Of a stretch of DNA of 64,000 nucleotides, positions 11,825 to 21,688 are shown in pieces. The stretch's first letter is position 1. The number at the start of each line of letters is the position of its first letter. A program made the position numbers and the translations under genes. The notes beneath the pieces were generated by a model. That model was not told the origin of the DNA. It made no database searches and worked only from the letters and a program-made list of their open reading frames with translations. The stretch is taken from contig NC_017167.1 in NCBI RefSeq assembly GCF_000219875.1, positions 724,765 to 788,764 of the forward strand, read 5' to 3'. Origin of the DNA: Alicyclobacillus acidocaldarius subsp. acidocaldarius Tc-4-1. Lineage in GTDB: Bacteria > Bacillota > Bacilli > Alicyclobacillales > Alicyclobacillaceae.

Positions 11825-13338
11825 ATGGATTTCGTGAATGTTCGAGAAGTTGTAGCGGCCTGGGTGTTGGCCTGGATTGCCGCCGGTATGACGGGAGCCT
11901 TGGTTCAGCCTCTGCGTGAACCTTCGCGGCGCATTGGGATTCACCTCGCGAGCCTTGGCCTCGTGAGCCTCGTGTCGGTGGTCGGTCTTGTGACGGGGGC
12001 GACGGGTGTGCCATTGGGCCCGCTTCATCCGACCGGCCTCGGCTGGGCGATTTCGTTGTACATCAGTGCGCTTGGCCTCGTCGTTCTGACCTTTTCCGCA
12101 CGTCACCTGGCCGGAGACGAGCGGTACGGCTCCTATTTGGCTTGGATGACCTGGATTTTGTTTTTGCGAGTGCCGCTTGGATGGCAGACAATGTGTGGTT
12201 TTTCGCCGCGTGTTGGGTGGCGATGGACGCGGGGCTCATTCGGCTCATCGCGATGCAGCGTCGAAGCCGAGCCGCTCGGGCAGTGGCGCGGATGACCTGG
12301 GCGAGGCTCGCACCGAGCATGGCGGGCGTCATTCTTCTTTGCAGCATGGCGGCATGGGCTGGGCAAACGTCGTCGCTCGGTGCGGGGATCCGCGCGCTCG
12401 CCGCGCACCCTGGCGCTAGCCTGGTCGCGGGCCTTCTTCTTGACATCGTTGCGCTCGCTCAGGCGGGCAACTGGCCATCCGGGCGCTGGCTGCTCGACTC
12501 CGCCGTAACGCCGACGCCCGTATCCGCTTTGATGCACGCCGGGTTCGTGAACGCGGGAGGGCTGCTTCTCGCCAAATTTTCTCCCGTTCTCGCGGCAGGG
12601 GGAATCCTCCCTCGCGCGCTGCTTGTGGCCGTGGCATGGATTAGCATCGCCATCGGCACGGGGATCCTTATGATCCATGCGGACTACAAGCGCCAGCTCG
12701 TCGCGTCCACGATGGCCCAAATGGGGCTCATGTTGACGGAGTGCGCTGTGGGTGCGTACGCCGTCGCGATGGTCCACCTGTTGCTGCATGGGCTGTTCAA
12801 AGCGACGCTCTTTCTGCGATCCGGCTCGGCCGTGCCTCGCCCAGACGAGGTATTGGTGAAGGCGGAGGAGCCCTCCCTTCGCTTTCCGTGGTCGCTGCTC
12901 GCTGGCTCAGCGTTGTTCCTGCTGTATGCCCTGCCCCATCCGGCAGATGGGCTTCGCCTTCTGTCCGGTTTGCTGCTTGGCGCGGGATGTGCAGTTGCGC
13001 TCACTTCCGCGATGACCCTACGGGTTGGGCGATGGGCGGGTGCCGCCGCTGTAGTTTTGGCAGGCGCGCTTGCGTTGGCGCTTCGCGACGAATTGATCCG
13101 TGCGTGGGAGGTCCTTCTGGGAACTCCACGACCGGTGGACGAGCAGCTCGCAGTTGCGGCGGCGGGCCTGATGGCGCTTCAGGCCGCGCTCTACGCTTGG
13201 CTTCGCAGTCGTTCTCGCGGTCCATGTTCCGTGCGCGTCTATGCGTGGCTCGCGTATCTCGGCGATGCGAGCCCGCATGCCATCGAAGCGCACCCCGTGG
13301 CGCTTGAAACGCTGGGAGAGGAGGCGATACTTTCGTGA
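11825..13338 (+). pseudogene. dabB: DabB/MpsA: NuoL-like membrane subunit, one apparent frameshift
   Basis: Integral-membrane cation-translocating subunit related to NuoL/NdhF. It works with DabA to take up inorganic carbon or build membrane potential. The first frame from ATG 11825 (GTAGGAGGGG site) gives the N-terminal helices up to YLAWMTWILF. The second frame carries on from FASAAWMADNVWFFAACW to the stop at 13338, including the transporter core PVSALMHAGFVNAGGLLLAKFSPVL with the functional His and HADYKRQLVASTMAQMGLM. The break is at TTTTT 12161-12165; a sixth T restores one 504-residue frame, the normal size for the family. The stop overlaps the dabA GTG start. Either a pseudogene or a homopolymer error. 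Confidence 0.82.
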
Positions 13339-15873
13339 CCTCGTCACTCACGTTGCGTCCTGATCCCTGGACTCCGACATCCGCCGCAGCTGCGGCCGAG
13401 ATAGCGCTCGACGTGAGCGCCGTTCAATGGCCCCTCCCGGTGTGGATTGCGCGGCATCCCTGTCCGGAAATGGAACACACACCCTTTCTTGGGGCGATGC
13501 GGAGACTTCAGGCGCTCGGCGGGGTGCGGCTGTACCCCTCCTGGCGCCTGCTGCAGGACGCGTATTCCCGCGGAGAGATTGATCCAAACGCGCTCAAGGA
13601 TCGTATGAATCGATACCTGGACCACCACGTCCCAGTGCCGCTGCGCGCGGCGTTTGCCCGTATTCAGCCCCGTCTTACGCAAGAGGAGGCCGAGCTTCCC
13701 ATCACTGACGAAGCGGCGGCGCTCGCCGCGCGAACAGCTGCTCGCGTGGATCTGCCGCCCGAGGCGCTTCGCTTTGCGCTCCCGTCCGACGAGTCGCGAT
13801 GGCGCGTCGATGCGCTCACCGCGCGTTACCTTCGCCTGTACCTGGACCGGGGGCAGGCGGCGTGGCCGATGCCAGGGCGAGGTCAGGGACTTTTCTCGGC
13901 TGCCCGCGCGCTCCTCATGCGCGATCCGTCGCTCGGCAAGGTGGAGAGGCGCCGAATGGAGGAGCTGCCGGAAGACCCGGACGCGGCGCTCGCGTTTGGG
14001 CTCGACCGGTTCCGCGTAGCGCCGCGTTTTGCGGCAGATTACTTTCGCGTGCATTATCTGCGCATGCCGGGCTTTGTGGGGGCGCTTCGGTATCGGGATA
14101 GGGAAGACAGAGGCCAAGGCCGCCTGCTGCGGGAGTATCTGGCGTTGCGAGTGCTCCTGGAGTGGGCTTTTGCAGGGCCGGATGGCGTCTTTGCGCCGCA
14201 TCCCGATCTCACCGGCCTGGCTCAGGCGGCTGCGCATGTCGCCGAGGCGGAGCACGACATGGCCGATGATCTCGTCCTGGTCGTGCACCGATACTTGACC
14301 GCGGATCGGTACGCTGTGTGGCTCGAGGCCTGGGAGCAGACGCTCGATGCGCATCTTGTACAGTCTGGCGAGGCTCGCGTTCGCGAGCACGCAGTCGACG
14401 CCCAGTTGCTGTTCTGCATCGACGTCCGATCGGAGCCCTTGCGCCGTCACCTCGAGGCGCTTGGTCCATACGCGACGTACGGATGTGCCGGATTTTTAAC
14501 CTGGCGGTGCAGACACAGATCTTGGAGAGCGCGTATGCGCACCCGAGCTGTCCGGCTATCGTGACACCTGTGGCCCACATGCGGGAGCGAGCGATGGAGC
14601 CGAGCGCTTATCATCGCCGCCTCCGCGTCACAGGTGCTCTGCGGGCGATGTCGCTTTCGTTCAAGAAGTTGAAACAGGCAAGCGCGGCATCCCTCGCTTT
14701 GCCCGAACTGTCGGGCGGATATCTCGCGCTGAACGCGCTTCTCCAGTCGTTTCCGCGCGCATCGGCCCGGCTTCGCGGCTTCTTGCGCAATGGCCTGCCG
14801 CCCGTGGCCACGCAGTGGGAGCCTGCGGGCGAAGCGGATGACTCTGCGGCTTCAAGGCATTCAGCGGTTGGCGAAACTGCGCAGTTGTTCGCGTCGGCAG
14901 CCGCGGACTTGTTTCGCTCGATTGGGCTGACCGCGTTCGCGCCCATTGTCGTTCTCTGCGGCCACGAGGCGCGGGTCGAGAATCATCCACACCGGGCGGC
15001 GCTGGAATGCGGAGCCTGTGGCGGACAATCGGGACGGCACAACGCGCGACTGCTCGCGATGGCGCTTAATCAGGCGGACGTGAGACGCTTGCTTCGTCAT
15101 CATCACGGTCTCCATATTCCGGACGAGACGGTGTTTCTCGCAGCGGTGCACATCACGACGACGGACGAGATCGAGTGGATTGAGCTGCCGGGAATGTCTC
15201 CGGAAATGGAGCGCATGTGGCAGCAGCTCGACAGGGATGTGCGGCGAGCCGGAGCGCACGCGGCCGCCGAGCGCCTCGAGCAACTGCCCGGCGCAAAGGG
15301 GCGGATGGCTCGGCGTGAGGCCGTGCGCCGCGCGAGCGATTGGAGCGAAGCTCGGCCCGAGTGGGGTTGGCGCGCAACCGCGCCTTTTGGATCGGCCGTC
15401 TGCCCCATCTCGATGCAGAGCTGCGCGGCCAGGTGTTCGCGCACGACTACGACTGGCGGTGCGATCCCGACGGGGCCTACCTCCGCGCGATTGTGTCGGG
15501 TCCTGTGACCGTGGCGCAGTGGATCAATCTGCAGTATTACGCATCGACGGTGGCGCCGCACGTTCACGGAGGAGGCAACAAGGTCCTGCAGACGGTCACT
15601 GCCGGCGTGGGTGTGATGCACGGAAACGCGAGCGATCTGCTGCCGGGGCTTCCGTGGCAGTCGATTGCGGCCGACGATGGCCACCTGTACCACCGTCCGC
15701 TGCGGCTCACGGTGGTGATGGAAGTGCCTGTGGCGCAGGCGGCCACCCTGCTCAGAGAGCATGCGGACTTTCGACGAAAGGTGCAGAACGGATGGCTGCG
15801 GCTTTGGGTGCGGGATCCGCAATCGAAGAAATGGTGGCATGCAGCCGAAGTCCTCGGAGAAACCCAGCGGTGA
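13335..15873 (+). pseudogene. dabA: DabA/MpsB (DUF2309): zinc subunit, two apparent frameshifts
   Basis: Peripheral beta-carbonic-anhydrase-like subunit of the DAB inorganic-carbon / Mps system. Three frames together make one DUF2309 protein. Frame 1 (GTG 13335 to about 14500) has LLFCIDVRSEP with zinc ligand Cys and the Asp. Frame 2 (to about 15360) has VVLCGHEARVENHPHRAALECGACGG-type sequence with the His and second Cys ligands. Frame 3 ends at 15873 after QWINLQYYASTV and GNASDLLPGLPWQS. The joints are TTTTT (14496-14500) and GGGG (15362-15365); one added T and one added G give about 846 residues, the usual size. All four zinc-site residues survive, which argues for a recent lesion or a sequencing error. 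Confidence 0.82.
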
Positions 15874-15927
15874 CATGGACGCGTGGTGGTTTGTCACCAG
15901 GCTGTCACGCTTGGTGGTAAGAACCCA

Positions 15928-15956
15928 TTGCGTTACCCCTTGGTGTACCGTATGAT
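15928..15956 (+). promoter_or_regulatory. Promoter of the Pel-like operon
   Basis: TTGCGT (15928-15933) and TATGAT (15951-15956) have an ideal 17-base spacer. The leader that follows contains a nested hairpin: GCAC/GTGC (15981/16016) around ATCGCG/CGCGAT (15991/16004), ending just before the first ATG. Confidence 0.7.
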
Positions 15957-16026
15957 CATGGCGCTAAGGGGTTCGTTCGTGCACAAAGGAATCGCGAAGT
16001 AACCGCGATACCACGGTGCGTTCACG

Positions 16027-16968
16027 ATGGTGAAACTTCATCTTGAAGCGCGGGGTGAGTGTGTGGTCGAACAATCCGCACTGAGCTTCCATCAAGGCAT
16101 GGAGCTCTATGCGATGGGAGAATACAGCGAAGCGCTGAACGCGTTTTTGGAAGAGGCGAGATCGCTCGAGGGGAAGGTGCCGCAGCGGGCCGGGGTCGCA
16201 TACCGCCAGGCGGCGCTCTGCGCGCGACGCCTCGGACGGATGGACGACTTCGACCACTACATGCGGTTGGCTGGGCGGGAATTCTTGCGCGCGAGCGAGC
16301 TGCCGGATCAGCCCGCCCAGCATATCCGCGAGTACTCGCTTCTGGCGGCTCAATGTTTTCTCGCAGTTGAAAACCTGGACCTTTCCTCCAAAAGCGTGAC
16401 GCGAGCCAAGACGGTCGAGGTAGCCTTGGAGGAGCCTATGTCGGAGGCGGTCGCCACGGCTGTGGAAGAAGGGCAAGAGGGACCGTCCGATGCTCGCGCC
16501 GGTTTCGGGATGGGCGCGGTCGAGCCCTTGGACGCAGCGCCGCAACAGGGAGCCATCGGGGCGCACGATGCGAGGCTTGGCGCGGATATCGGTTCCCTCC
16601 GCGAGGTGCCGACAGGAACGGAAGAGAATGAACTGCCGCGAGGTGAAGCGCGAGATCATCTCGCGCACGGCCTACGGGAAGTGGAAACGCGCTTGACAGG
16701 CGCAGTCGCCTTCGAGAGATCGGATGGCGCCCATGTTGGCTCTGCCGCGACCGGATGGCACGGACGGGATCTGGGGACGGGCCAAGATGCCTCGTGGAAC
16801 GAGCCTGCTCAGGTGCCGCGCCGCATGGAGGCGAGTTGGGCGACTGAGGTGCTGGACGAAATTGGCGAGATCCACGCGCAGATGGTGGAGGCGGAGCGCC
16901 GCATGTTGGAACTGGAGCGGCGGCTGCACCGGATGCTGCGTGAACTGACCGCGGAGGGACGCCAGTGA
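16027..16968 (+). CDS. TPR-like / coiled-coil protein preceding PelF
   Basis: No named family recognised. The N-terminal 110 residues look like two or more tetratricopeptide-type helical repeats (FHQGMELYAMGEYSEALNAFLEEARSLEGK). A low-complexity, acidic middle follows, then a C-terminal amphipathic helix likely to form a coiled coil (EIGEIHAQMVEAERRMLELERRL region). There is no membrane segment. It overlaps pelF by 4 bases, so the two are co-translated. In proteobacterial Pel systems a TPR protein, PelE, contacts PelF; this may be a soluble counterpart, which is inference. Start is ATG 16027 or, with the better GGGGTGA site at 16052-16058, GTG 16063. Confidence 0.6.
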   Translation: MVKLHLEARGECVVEQSALSFHQGMELYAMGEYSEALNAFLEEARSLEGKVPQRAGVAYRQAALCARRLGRMDDFDHYMRLAGREFLRASELPDQPAQHIREYSLLAAQCFLAVENLDLSSKSVTRAKTVEVALEEPMSEAVATAVEEGQEGPSDARAGFGMGAVEPLDAAPQQGAIGAHDARLGADIGSLREVPTGTEENELPRGEARDHLAHGLREVETRLTGAVAFERSDGAHVGSAATGWHGRDLGTGQDASWNEPAQVPRRMEASWATEVLDEIGEIHAQMVEAERRMLELERRLHRMLRELTAEGRQ

Positions 16969-18488
16969 GGTCGCGCAAGGCGCCTGTGTCGGACGTGTTG
17001 CTGGCCACCGAAGGCACGTATCCCTACACGCTTGGCGGTGTGAGCGCGTGGGCGGATCGGCTGATCCGCGGGCTTGCCGATCAGCGCTTCACCGTCTACG
17101 CAGTGGTCGCAAATCCTGGCGGGACGCCGCGCTACGCGCTGCCGGAAAACGTGGATCGCCTTCTCATGGTGCCGCTATGGGGGACGGATTGCCACGAAGA
17201 ATTTTCGTGGAATCCGCAGATGTCGTGGAACCTCGGAGTGCGCAAATCGTTTCAGCGCGACTTTCTTCCAGCCTACGAGGCGTTTCTGACGGCCTGCCTT
17301 CGTGCAGCCGAGGCTCGGCTGGACGAAGCGCTGGAGGCGCTTCGGGTGATGGCGGCGTTCGCGGAGCGCGGAAACATGAAATACGCGCTTCGACACGCGA
17401 AGACCTGGGATATCCTGCGATCCCGCCTCTCGGAGCATCCTCTGTTTCGCCACCTCAACTTGTTCGAGGCGGTCGATATCGGCAAGCTCCTGTACCGATA
17501 CTTGGCGCCGCTCGCCTTCCCGGTTCCAGAAGCTCGCATCTACCACGCGTCCGCGGCCGCCTTCTGTGCGCTGCCGCTCATGATGGCCAAAGAGCGGTAT
17601 CACAGGCCACTGCTCGTCACTGAGCATGGGGTGTATTACCGCGAGCGGCTGTTGTCCATCGGGAGGATGGAGAGGGCTGCGCCCTACCGCTATTTCCTCT
17701 CGAGTCTCTACGGCCTAGTGGTGCGCTTAGTGTATCAAGCCGCGGACAGCGTCGCGCCGGTGGCGAAATTCAACGCGCTGTGGGAACAAAAGCTCGGCGT
17801 TCCCCCTGAGCGGATTCATCCCATTCCGAATGGCGTCGATCCGCGTGCGTTTCATATCACGCGCAATCCCGGATCAGGGAACCAGCCGCTTCGCCTCGTG
17901 ATGATCGCGCGCATCGATCCGCTGAAAGACATTCACACCGCCATCCGCGCCATGCGTAGTCTTTATGAGATCCAGGGGAACCATCCTGAGCTCGCAGGCA
18001 TCACACTCACCATCTACGGGCCCGCGCCGGACCAGGCTTATGAGGCCTCTTGCCGCGATCTCGTCCGAGCGTACCGGCTGGAGAACGTCGTTCGCTTCGC
18101 CGGGCCGACGGACGACGTGAACGGCGCCCTCAACAGCGGAGATATCGCGGTCATGTCGAGCTCGTCCGAGGGTTTTCCTTATGCCGCTGTGGAGGCGGTC
18201 ATGGCGGGACGGCCCATCGTGGCGACCAACGTCGGCGGGATGAGCGAGATTGTCCAGCCGCCGTACGGAATCCTCGTGCCGCCGCGTCGACCTCGGGAGC
18301 TGGCAGATGCCATCACGCGGCTGGCGGCAAACCGCGGCCAACTGGCGGCGCTCGGGCGCCTAGGGCGAGAACGCATGCTGGCGGAATTTACACTTGATCG
18401 GTTTCTGGAACGGTATCGGGCGTGGTACAACGCTTGGGCGAGCGAAGGGGAGCGTGGGCATGAGCGCCGAGATCGAGAGACCGTTTGA
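16965..18488 (+). CDS. pelF: PelF-type GT4 glycosyltransferase
   Basis: Cytoplasmic polymerising glycosyltransferase of Pel-like exopolysaccharide synthesis, using UDP-activated (N-acetyl)hexosamines in characterised systems. The 507-residue protein opens with the PelF signature LLATEGTYPYTLGGVSAWADRLI. It contains the paired acceptor-side region around YHASAAAFCALPLMMAKER and LLVTEHGVYYRER, and a GT-B C-terminal donor domain with IPNGVD, ARIDPLKDI and the SSSSEGFPYAAVEAVMAGRPIVATNVGG stretch holding the EX7E pair. It overlaps both neighbours (4 and 29 bases), a tightly coupled operon. Confidence 0.9.
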   Translation: MRSRKAPVSDVLLATEGTYPYTLGGVSAWADRLIRGLADQRFTVYAVVANPGGTPRYALPENVDRLLMVPLWGTDCHEEFSWNPQMSWNLGVRKSFQRDFLPAYEAFLTACLRAAEARLDEALEALRVMAAFAERGNMKYALRHAKTWDILRSRLSEHPLFRHLNLFEAVDIGKLLYRYLAPLAFPVPEARIYHASAAAFCALPLMMAKERYHRPLLVTEHGVYYRERLLSIGRMERAAPYRYFLSSLYGLVVRLVYQAADSVAPVAKFNALWEQKLGVPPERIHPIPNGVDPRAFHITRNPGSGNQPLRLVMIARIDPLKDIHTAIRAMRSLYEIQGNHPELAGITLTIYGPAPDQAYEASCRDLVRAYRLENVVRFAGPTDDVNGALNSGDIAVMSSSSEGFPYAAVEAVMAGRPIVATNVGGMSEIVQPPYGILVPPRRPRELADAITRLAANRGQLAALGRLGRERMLAEFTLDRFLERYRAWYNAWASEGERGHERRDRETV

Positions 18489-20136
18489 AGGGTCGGGCGA
18501 GGACGAGATCCAGCAGCTGCACTCGCTCGCGTACCTCGTGGTGAGTCGACAACCCCATCCGCGCAACGTCCTCGAGGTGGCGGTTCACCTCGAGGACAGC
18601 GGCTATGGGAACGAGGCGGCCCAGGCCCTCGGCTTTCGCGATGTGTTCGACCTCGCCGAAGCGGTTTGGGAACGGATTCCGTTGTACCAGACGCCCGAGG
18701 AGATTGAGAAACCGAGTCCCATCGGCTGGTTTCGGAAGGCGGCGGAACAGTACTTCCGCGGGGTCGGCTACACGGCGCCGTGGATGATGAGCGTGTTGAT
18801 GCTCTTCATCACGCGCGTGGCGCTTTGGTCGTCGCTCTCCGCCTCACAGGAGGTCGCGACGGCGGTCAGCCTCGCGTTTTTCACGGCGACGGTGTGCGCC
18901 GGCGCCGTCTCGCAGGTGTTCGCTCAACGCGCGCTGTTTTACCTGGGCCAGAACAACTGGATCCTCTTCCGCTGGATTTCGACGCGCGCCATTGTGCACG
19001 GTTCAGCCGTGTCCGCGCTCGTCATTGCGCTCGTCTTCCGGTTCGCCATTGCGCCGGCATACGGCCCAGCGTACGGAAACCTCTTTCTCGAATATGCGCT
19101 CGCCATCTACGTCTTTCAGATTGCGCTGGCGCCGCTCTATCTCCTGCGGCGCATCCTCGGGCTCGCCGTGACCACGGCCGTCGCGCTCGTCATCACCTGG
19201 TTCGCCATATGGAACATCGAGCGCGTGAACAGCGGCGCGTATTTCGGCCAGGCCGTTCAACAGGCGCAGATCCTTGGACTGGTGATTGCCGGCGCAGGCG
19301 CGCTCATCGGCGTGTACTCATACGCCGTGTTGCGATCGCGGCGCCAGCTTCGCAGGCTCCTTCCCGAGGAAATCGGCGACGGCCCGCACGATCGCGACGT
19401 GCGCCGTGCCCCTGTACGCGTGCAGATTCCAAGGTTTCTGCCAGTGTGGCGTCAACTCTGGCCGTATGCGCTGTACGGGACGGGCTATTTCTCTATGCTG
19501 TTTGTGGACCGCATCGTGGCAGGTGTGCACTTCGGCGCGCTGCAGGGCGTGCACCATTACGTCTATCCGCCGACGTACGAACTGACGACGGATCTTGCCA
19601 CGCTCGAGCTGTTTCCTATGATGGGGTTCGTTTTCTACTTCATGACCGAGCTCTCGGATCGATTCCTTGGGTGGATGAGGCGCTATCGCGTCACTGAGGC
19701 TGAAGGGTTTCATCGCACGCTGCTTCGCTTCTTTATCACGCGCGTCGTACTGCTTTCCATCATCGGCATCGCGGTGGGGTTCGCGGCTCCCCCCGTCCTT
19801 TTGCACCTGCCGGCTACGCTCATCGCGCCCATTCTGGTGGCCGGTCCGCCGTATCAATGGGCGCTGCACCTCGCGGCCCTCACGTATGGCATTCTGCCCG
19901 TTGGGCTGTTCGCGAGCCAGTTCCTGTTCTTCTGGGGCGTGCGTTTCGCGTCTGCCCTCGCGGTGTGGGCCGGCACGCTCTTCGGCGGCCTGGTGGCGGC
20001 CGTGGCGGTGAATGGCAGCGATGCCTACGCCGTCTACGGCATGGTGACCGCCATCTTCGTGTTTTCGGCGGTCACGGTCATCGTAGGGATCCGAACCGCG
20101 CGAAGGGGAGATGTGCAACTGTATGCCAGCTATTGA
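18460..20136 (+). CDS. pelG: PelG-type exopolysaccharide exporter membrane protein
   Basis: Polytopic membrane partner of PelF, of the MOP/polysaccharide flippase-like group, thought to move the growing polymer across the membrane. The product has 558 residues. It has a soluble N-terminal segment of about 100 residues, then around 12 hydrophobic segments beginning with YTAPWMMSVLMLFITRVALW, and a conserved YALYGTGYFSMLFVDRIVAGV motif in the second half. ATG 18460 is used because it follows AAGGGGAG; the frame is open further upstream inside pelF without a better site. It is coupled to pelF and the next gene by overlaps. Confidence 0.87.
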   Translation: MSAEIERPFEGSGEDEIQQLHSLAYLVVSRQPHPRNVLEVAVHLEDSGYGNEAAQALGFRDVFDLAEAVWERIPLYQTPEEIEKPSPIGWFRKAAEQYFRGVGYTAPWMMSVLMLFITRVALWSSLSASQEVATAVSLAFFTATVCAGAVSQVFAQRALFYLGQNNWILFRWISTRAIVHGSAVSALVIALVFRFAIAPAYGPAYGNLFLEYALAIYVFQIALAPLYLLRRILGLAVTTAVALVITWFAIWNIERVNSGAYFGQAVQQAQILGLVIAGAGALIGVYSYAVLRSRRQLRRLLPEEIGDGPHDRDVRRAPVRVQIPRFLPVWRQLWPYALYGTGYFSMLFVDRIVAGVHFGALQGVHHYVYPPTYELTTDLATLELFPMMGFVFYFMTELSDRFLGWMRRYRVTEAEGFHRTLLRFFITRVVLLSIIGIAVGFAAPPVLLHLPATLIAPILVAGPPYQWALHLAALTYGILPVGLFASQFLFFWGVRFASALAVWAGTLFGGLVAAVAVNGSDAYAVYGMVTAIFVFSAVTVIVGIRTARRGDVQLYASY

Positions 20137-21181
20137 AACTTCGCGCAGCGGGCGATTGCACTATCGCCCCTTGGAGCGCGTCTTTTTGGCAATCACGCTG
20201 GTCATCTCGCTCGCGGTCGCCGCATGGGGCGTTTGGGTTGAGCGGCGCCCGCAGACCATGACGCCGCTTGTGCGCGGCCCGGCCGGCTCGCTCGTTCCGG
20301 TCGTTTCGTCGGTAGTCACCGAATTTGATCAAGACTCGCAGGCGCCACACCAGATCCAGGGCTCGACCTCCTGGCTCGTACCTCCCTATTATCAGTGGGA
20401 GGCGAACGGCAGCGCGGGCGCGAAACTCGGTTTCGTCCGCGTGCGCGGAGGGTTGCTGACGGTGGGCGTGCGAGCTGCTACGCCGGACTTCCGCGGCTAT
20501 TTCCTCACGACGAGGGATCCGTTCCCGGCAGGATGGTATGCGCACACCTGGGCTGTTTCTCCGCCCGCGGTTACGTCGGGCGTGGGAGAGTTGGTGTTTG
20601 CCGTGCAGACGGCGACGACGGACCAGACGGGGCTCATCAACTACGTGTTTGTGTCCCTCGTGACGACGCGCGTCCGCGGTCATCTTCGTTCAACGTGGGA
20701 GATTGGCTACGCCTACGGATACGAGAAAAACGCGCACAGCGTGATTCTGAAAAAGATTCCCGAGAGCGCAGTTCAACCTCAAGGCGGAATGTATCACCTG
20801 GTGATTTGGACGAATGGCTCCACGGCGTATCGCGCCTGGATCAACGGCGTGGAGGTGTACGCATCCGACACACTCCACATGCAGATTGCGCCGCCATTTG
20901 ACGCGTACCTGGAGGTTCAGGAAAAGAACACGCCGTACGCGGTGCAGTACCGGCGTTTCGCCGCCGTGCAAGCAGGCGGTGTCCTTCTGCGCGGCCTCCC
21001 CGCCCGCGCGGAAGTCTTGTGGCAGGGACACGCGTATCGCCCGAAGAGAGGTATCGTGGTGTTGCCCGTGTCCGCGCAGGCGGGAGAGGCAACCGGGCGC
21101 CTGTCTATCGCCATGGATGGCAAGGAGACAGGTGGCGAAGTGACGCTCTGGTCCGGGCAGGAGCTCACGTACGAGTCGTGA
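20123..21181 (+). CDS. Membrane-anchored beta-sandwich-like protein of the Pel-like operon
   Basis: Function unknown. The 352-residue product has one N-terminal membrane segment (about residues 20-38, VFLAITLVISLAVAAWGVW) and then an exported part rich in alternating hydrophobic/polar stretches, Trp and Tyr. This looks like a concanavalin/LamG-like jelly-roll carbohydrate-binding fold (VRVRGGLLTVGVRAA, MYHLVIWTNGSTAYRAWINGVEVY). It overlaps pelG by 14 bases and ends the operon. A role in holding or processing the exported glycan is an inference from position. ATG 20123 fits AAGGGGAG at 20103-20110 better than ATG 20111. Confidence 0.65.
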   Translation: MPAIETSRSGRLHYRPLERVFLAITLVISLAVAAWGVWVERRPQTMTPLVRGPAGSLVPVVSSVVTEFDQDSQAPHQIQGSTSWLVPPYYQWEANGSAGAKLGFVRVRGGLLTVGVRAATPDFRGYFLTTRDPFPAGWYAHTWAVSPPAVTSGVGELVFAVQTATTDQTGLINYVFVSLVTTRVRGHLRSTWEIGYAYGYEKNAHSVILKKIPESAVQPQGGMYHLVIWTNGSTAYRAWINGVEVYASDTLHMQIAPPFDAYLEVQEKNTPYAVQYRRFAAVQAGGVLLRGLPARAEVLWQGHAYRPKRGIVVLPVSAQAGEATGRLSIAMDGKETGGEVTLWSGQELTYES

Positions 21182-21207
21182 GACCTTGGGGCAGTCTTGC
21201 GTCCGCT

Positions 21208-21540
21208 CTACAGGTGAGGCGGTTCCGGTTCCCTCGATGTGCCGCTCTGTTCGGCGCCCCCGTGCCCAGTCGCCGAGTTGCCTTGGCGTGCAACGCTCGA
21301 CTCGAGTTCGGCGATTCTTCGCTCTCGTGACCGGATTTCACCGCGCAGGCGCCAGGCGTGGATGGACCAGAGGATGGCCATCAGGATCATGCCGAGCAGC
21401 ACCGACAGGAGGATGACGAGCACCAGGTTGACGCGCGCCTGAGTGAAGACGAAGTTGACCGAGACGTCCGTCGAATTGGCGAGCGTGAAGACGACGATGA
21501 GAACCGCGAAGACGACTGCTCCAAGCACCTTCCACCGCAT
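21208..21540 (-). CDS. LapA-domain (DUF1049) membrane protein
   Basis: A 110-residue protein with two hydrophobic helices (about residues 5-23 and 40-60) joined by the typical NSTDVSVNFVFTQARVNLVLVILLSVLLGM stretch, then a basic RLRGEIRSRERRIAELESSV coiled segment. This is the LapA/YciS layout. In E. coli the relative helps lipopolysaccharide assembly control; the role in this monoderm-type organism is unknown. A strong GAGGAGGTG site precedes the ATG. It converges on the Pel-like operon. Confidence 0.82.
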   Translation of the reverse strand: MRWKVLGAVVFAVLIVVFTLANSTDVSVNFVFTQARVNLVLVILLSVLLGMILMAILWSIHAWRLRGEIRSRERRIAELESSVARQGNSATGHGGAEQSGTSREPEPPHL

Positions 21541-21688
21541 GAAAGCGCACCTCCTCGCGAGTTATTGCCAGTATACCATCCGGGGCATCGGGGCATGTAG
21601 AACTTGACAAACGGCGCGGTGTGCGCGACGCTCGGGGTACAAAGCAAGCTACCCTGGTGTCGCGGATGCCCGGGAGGGAGGAAATCAC

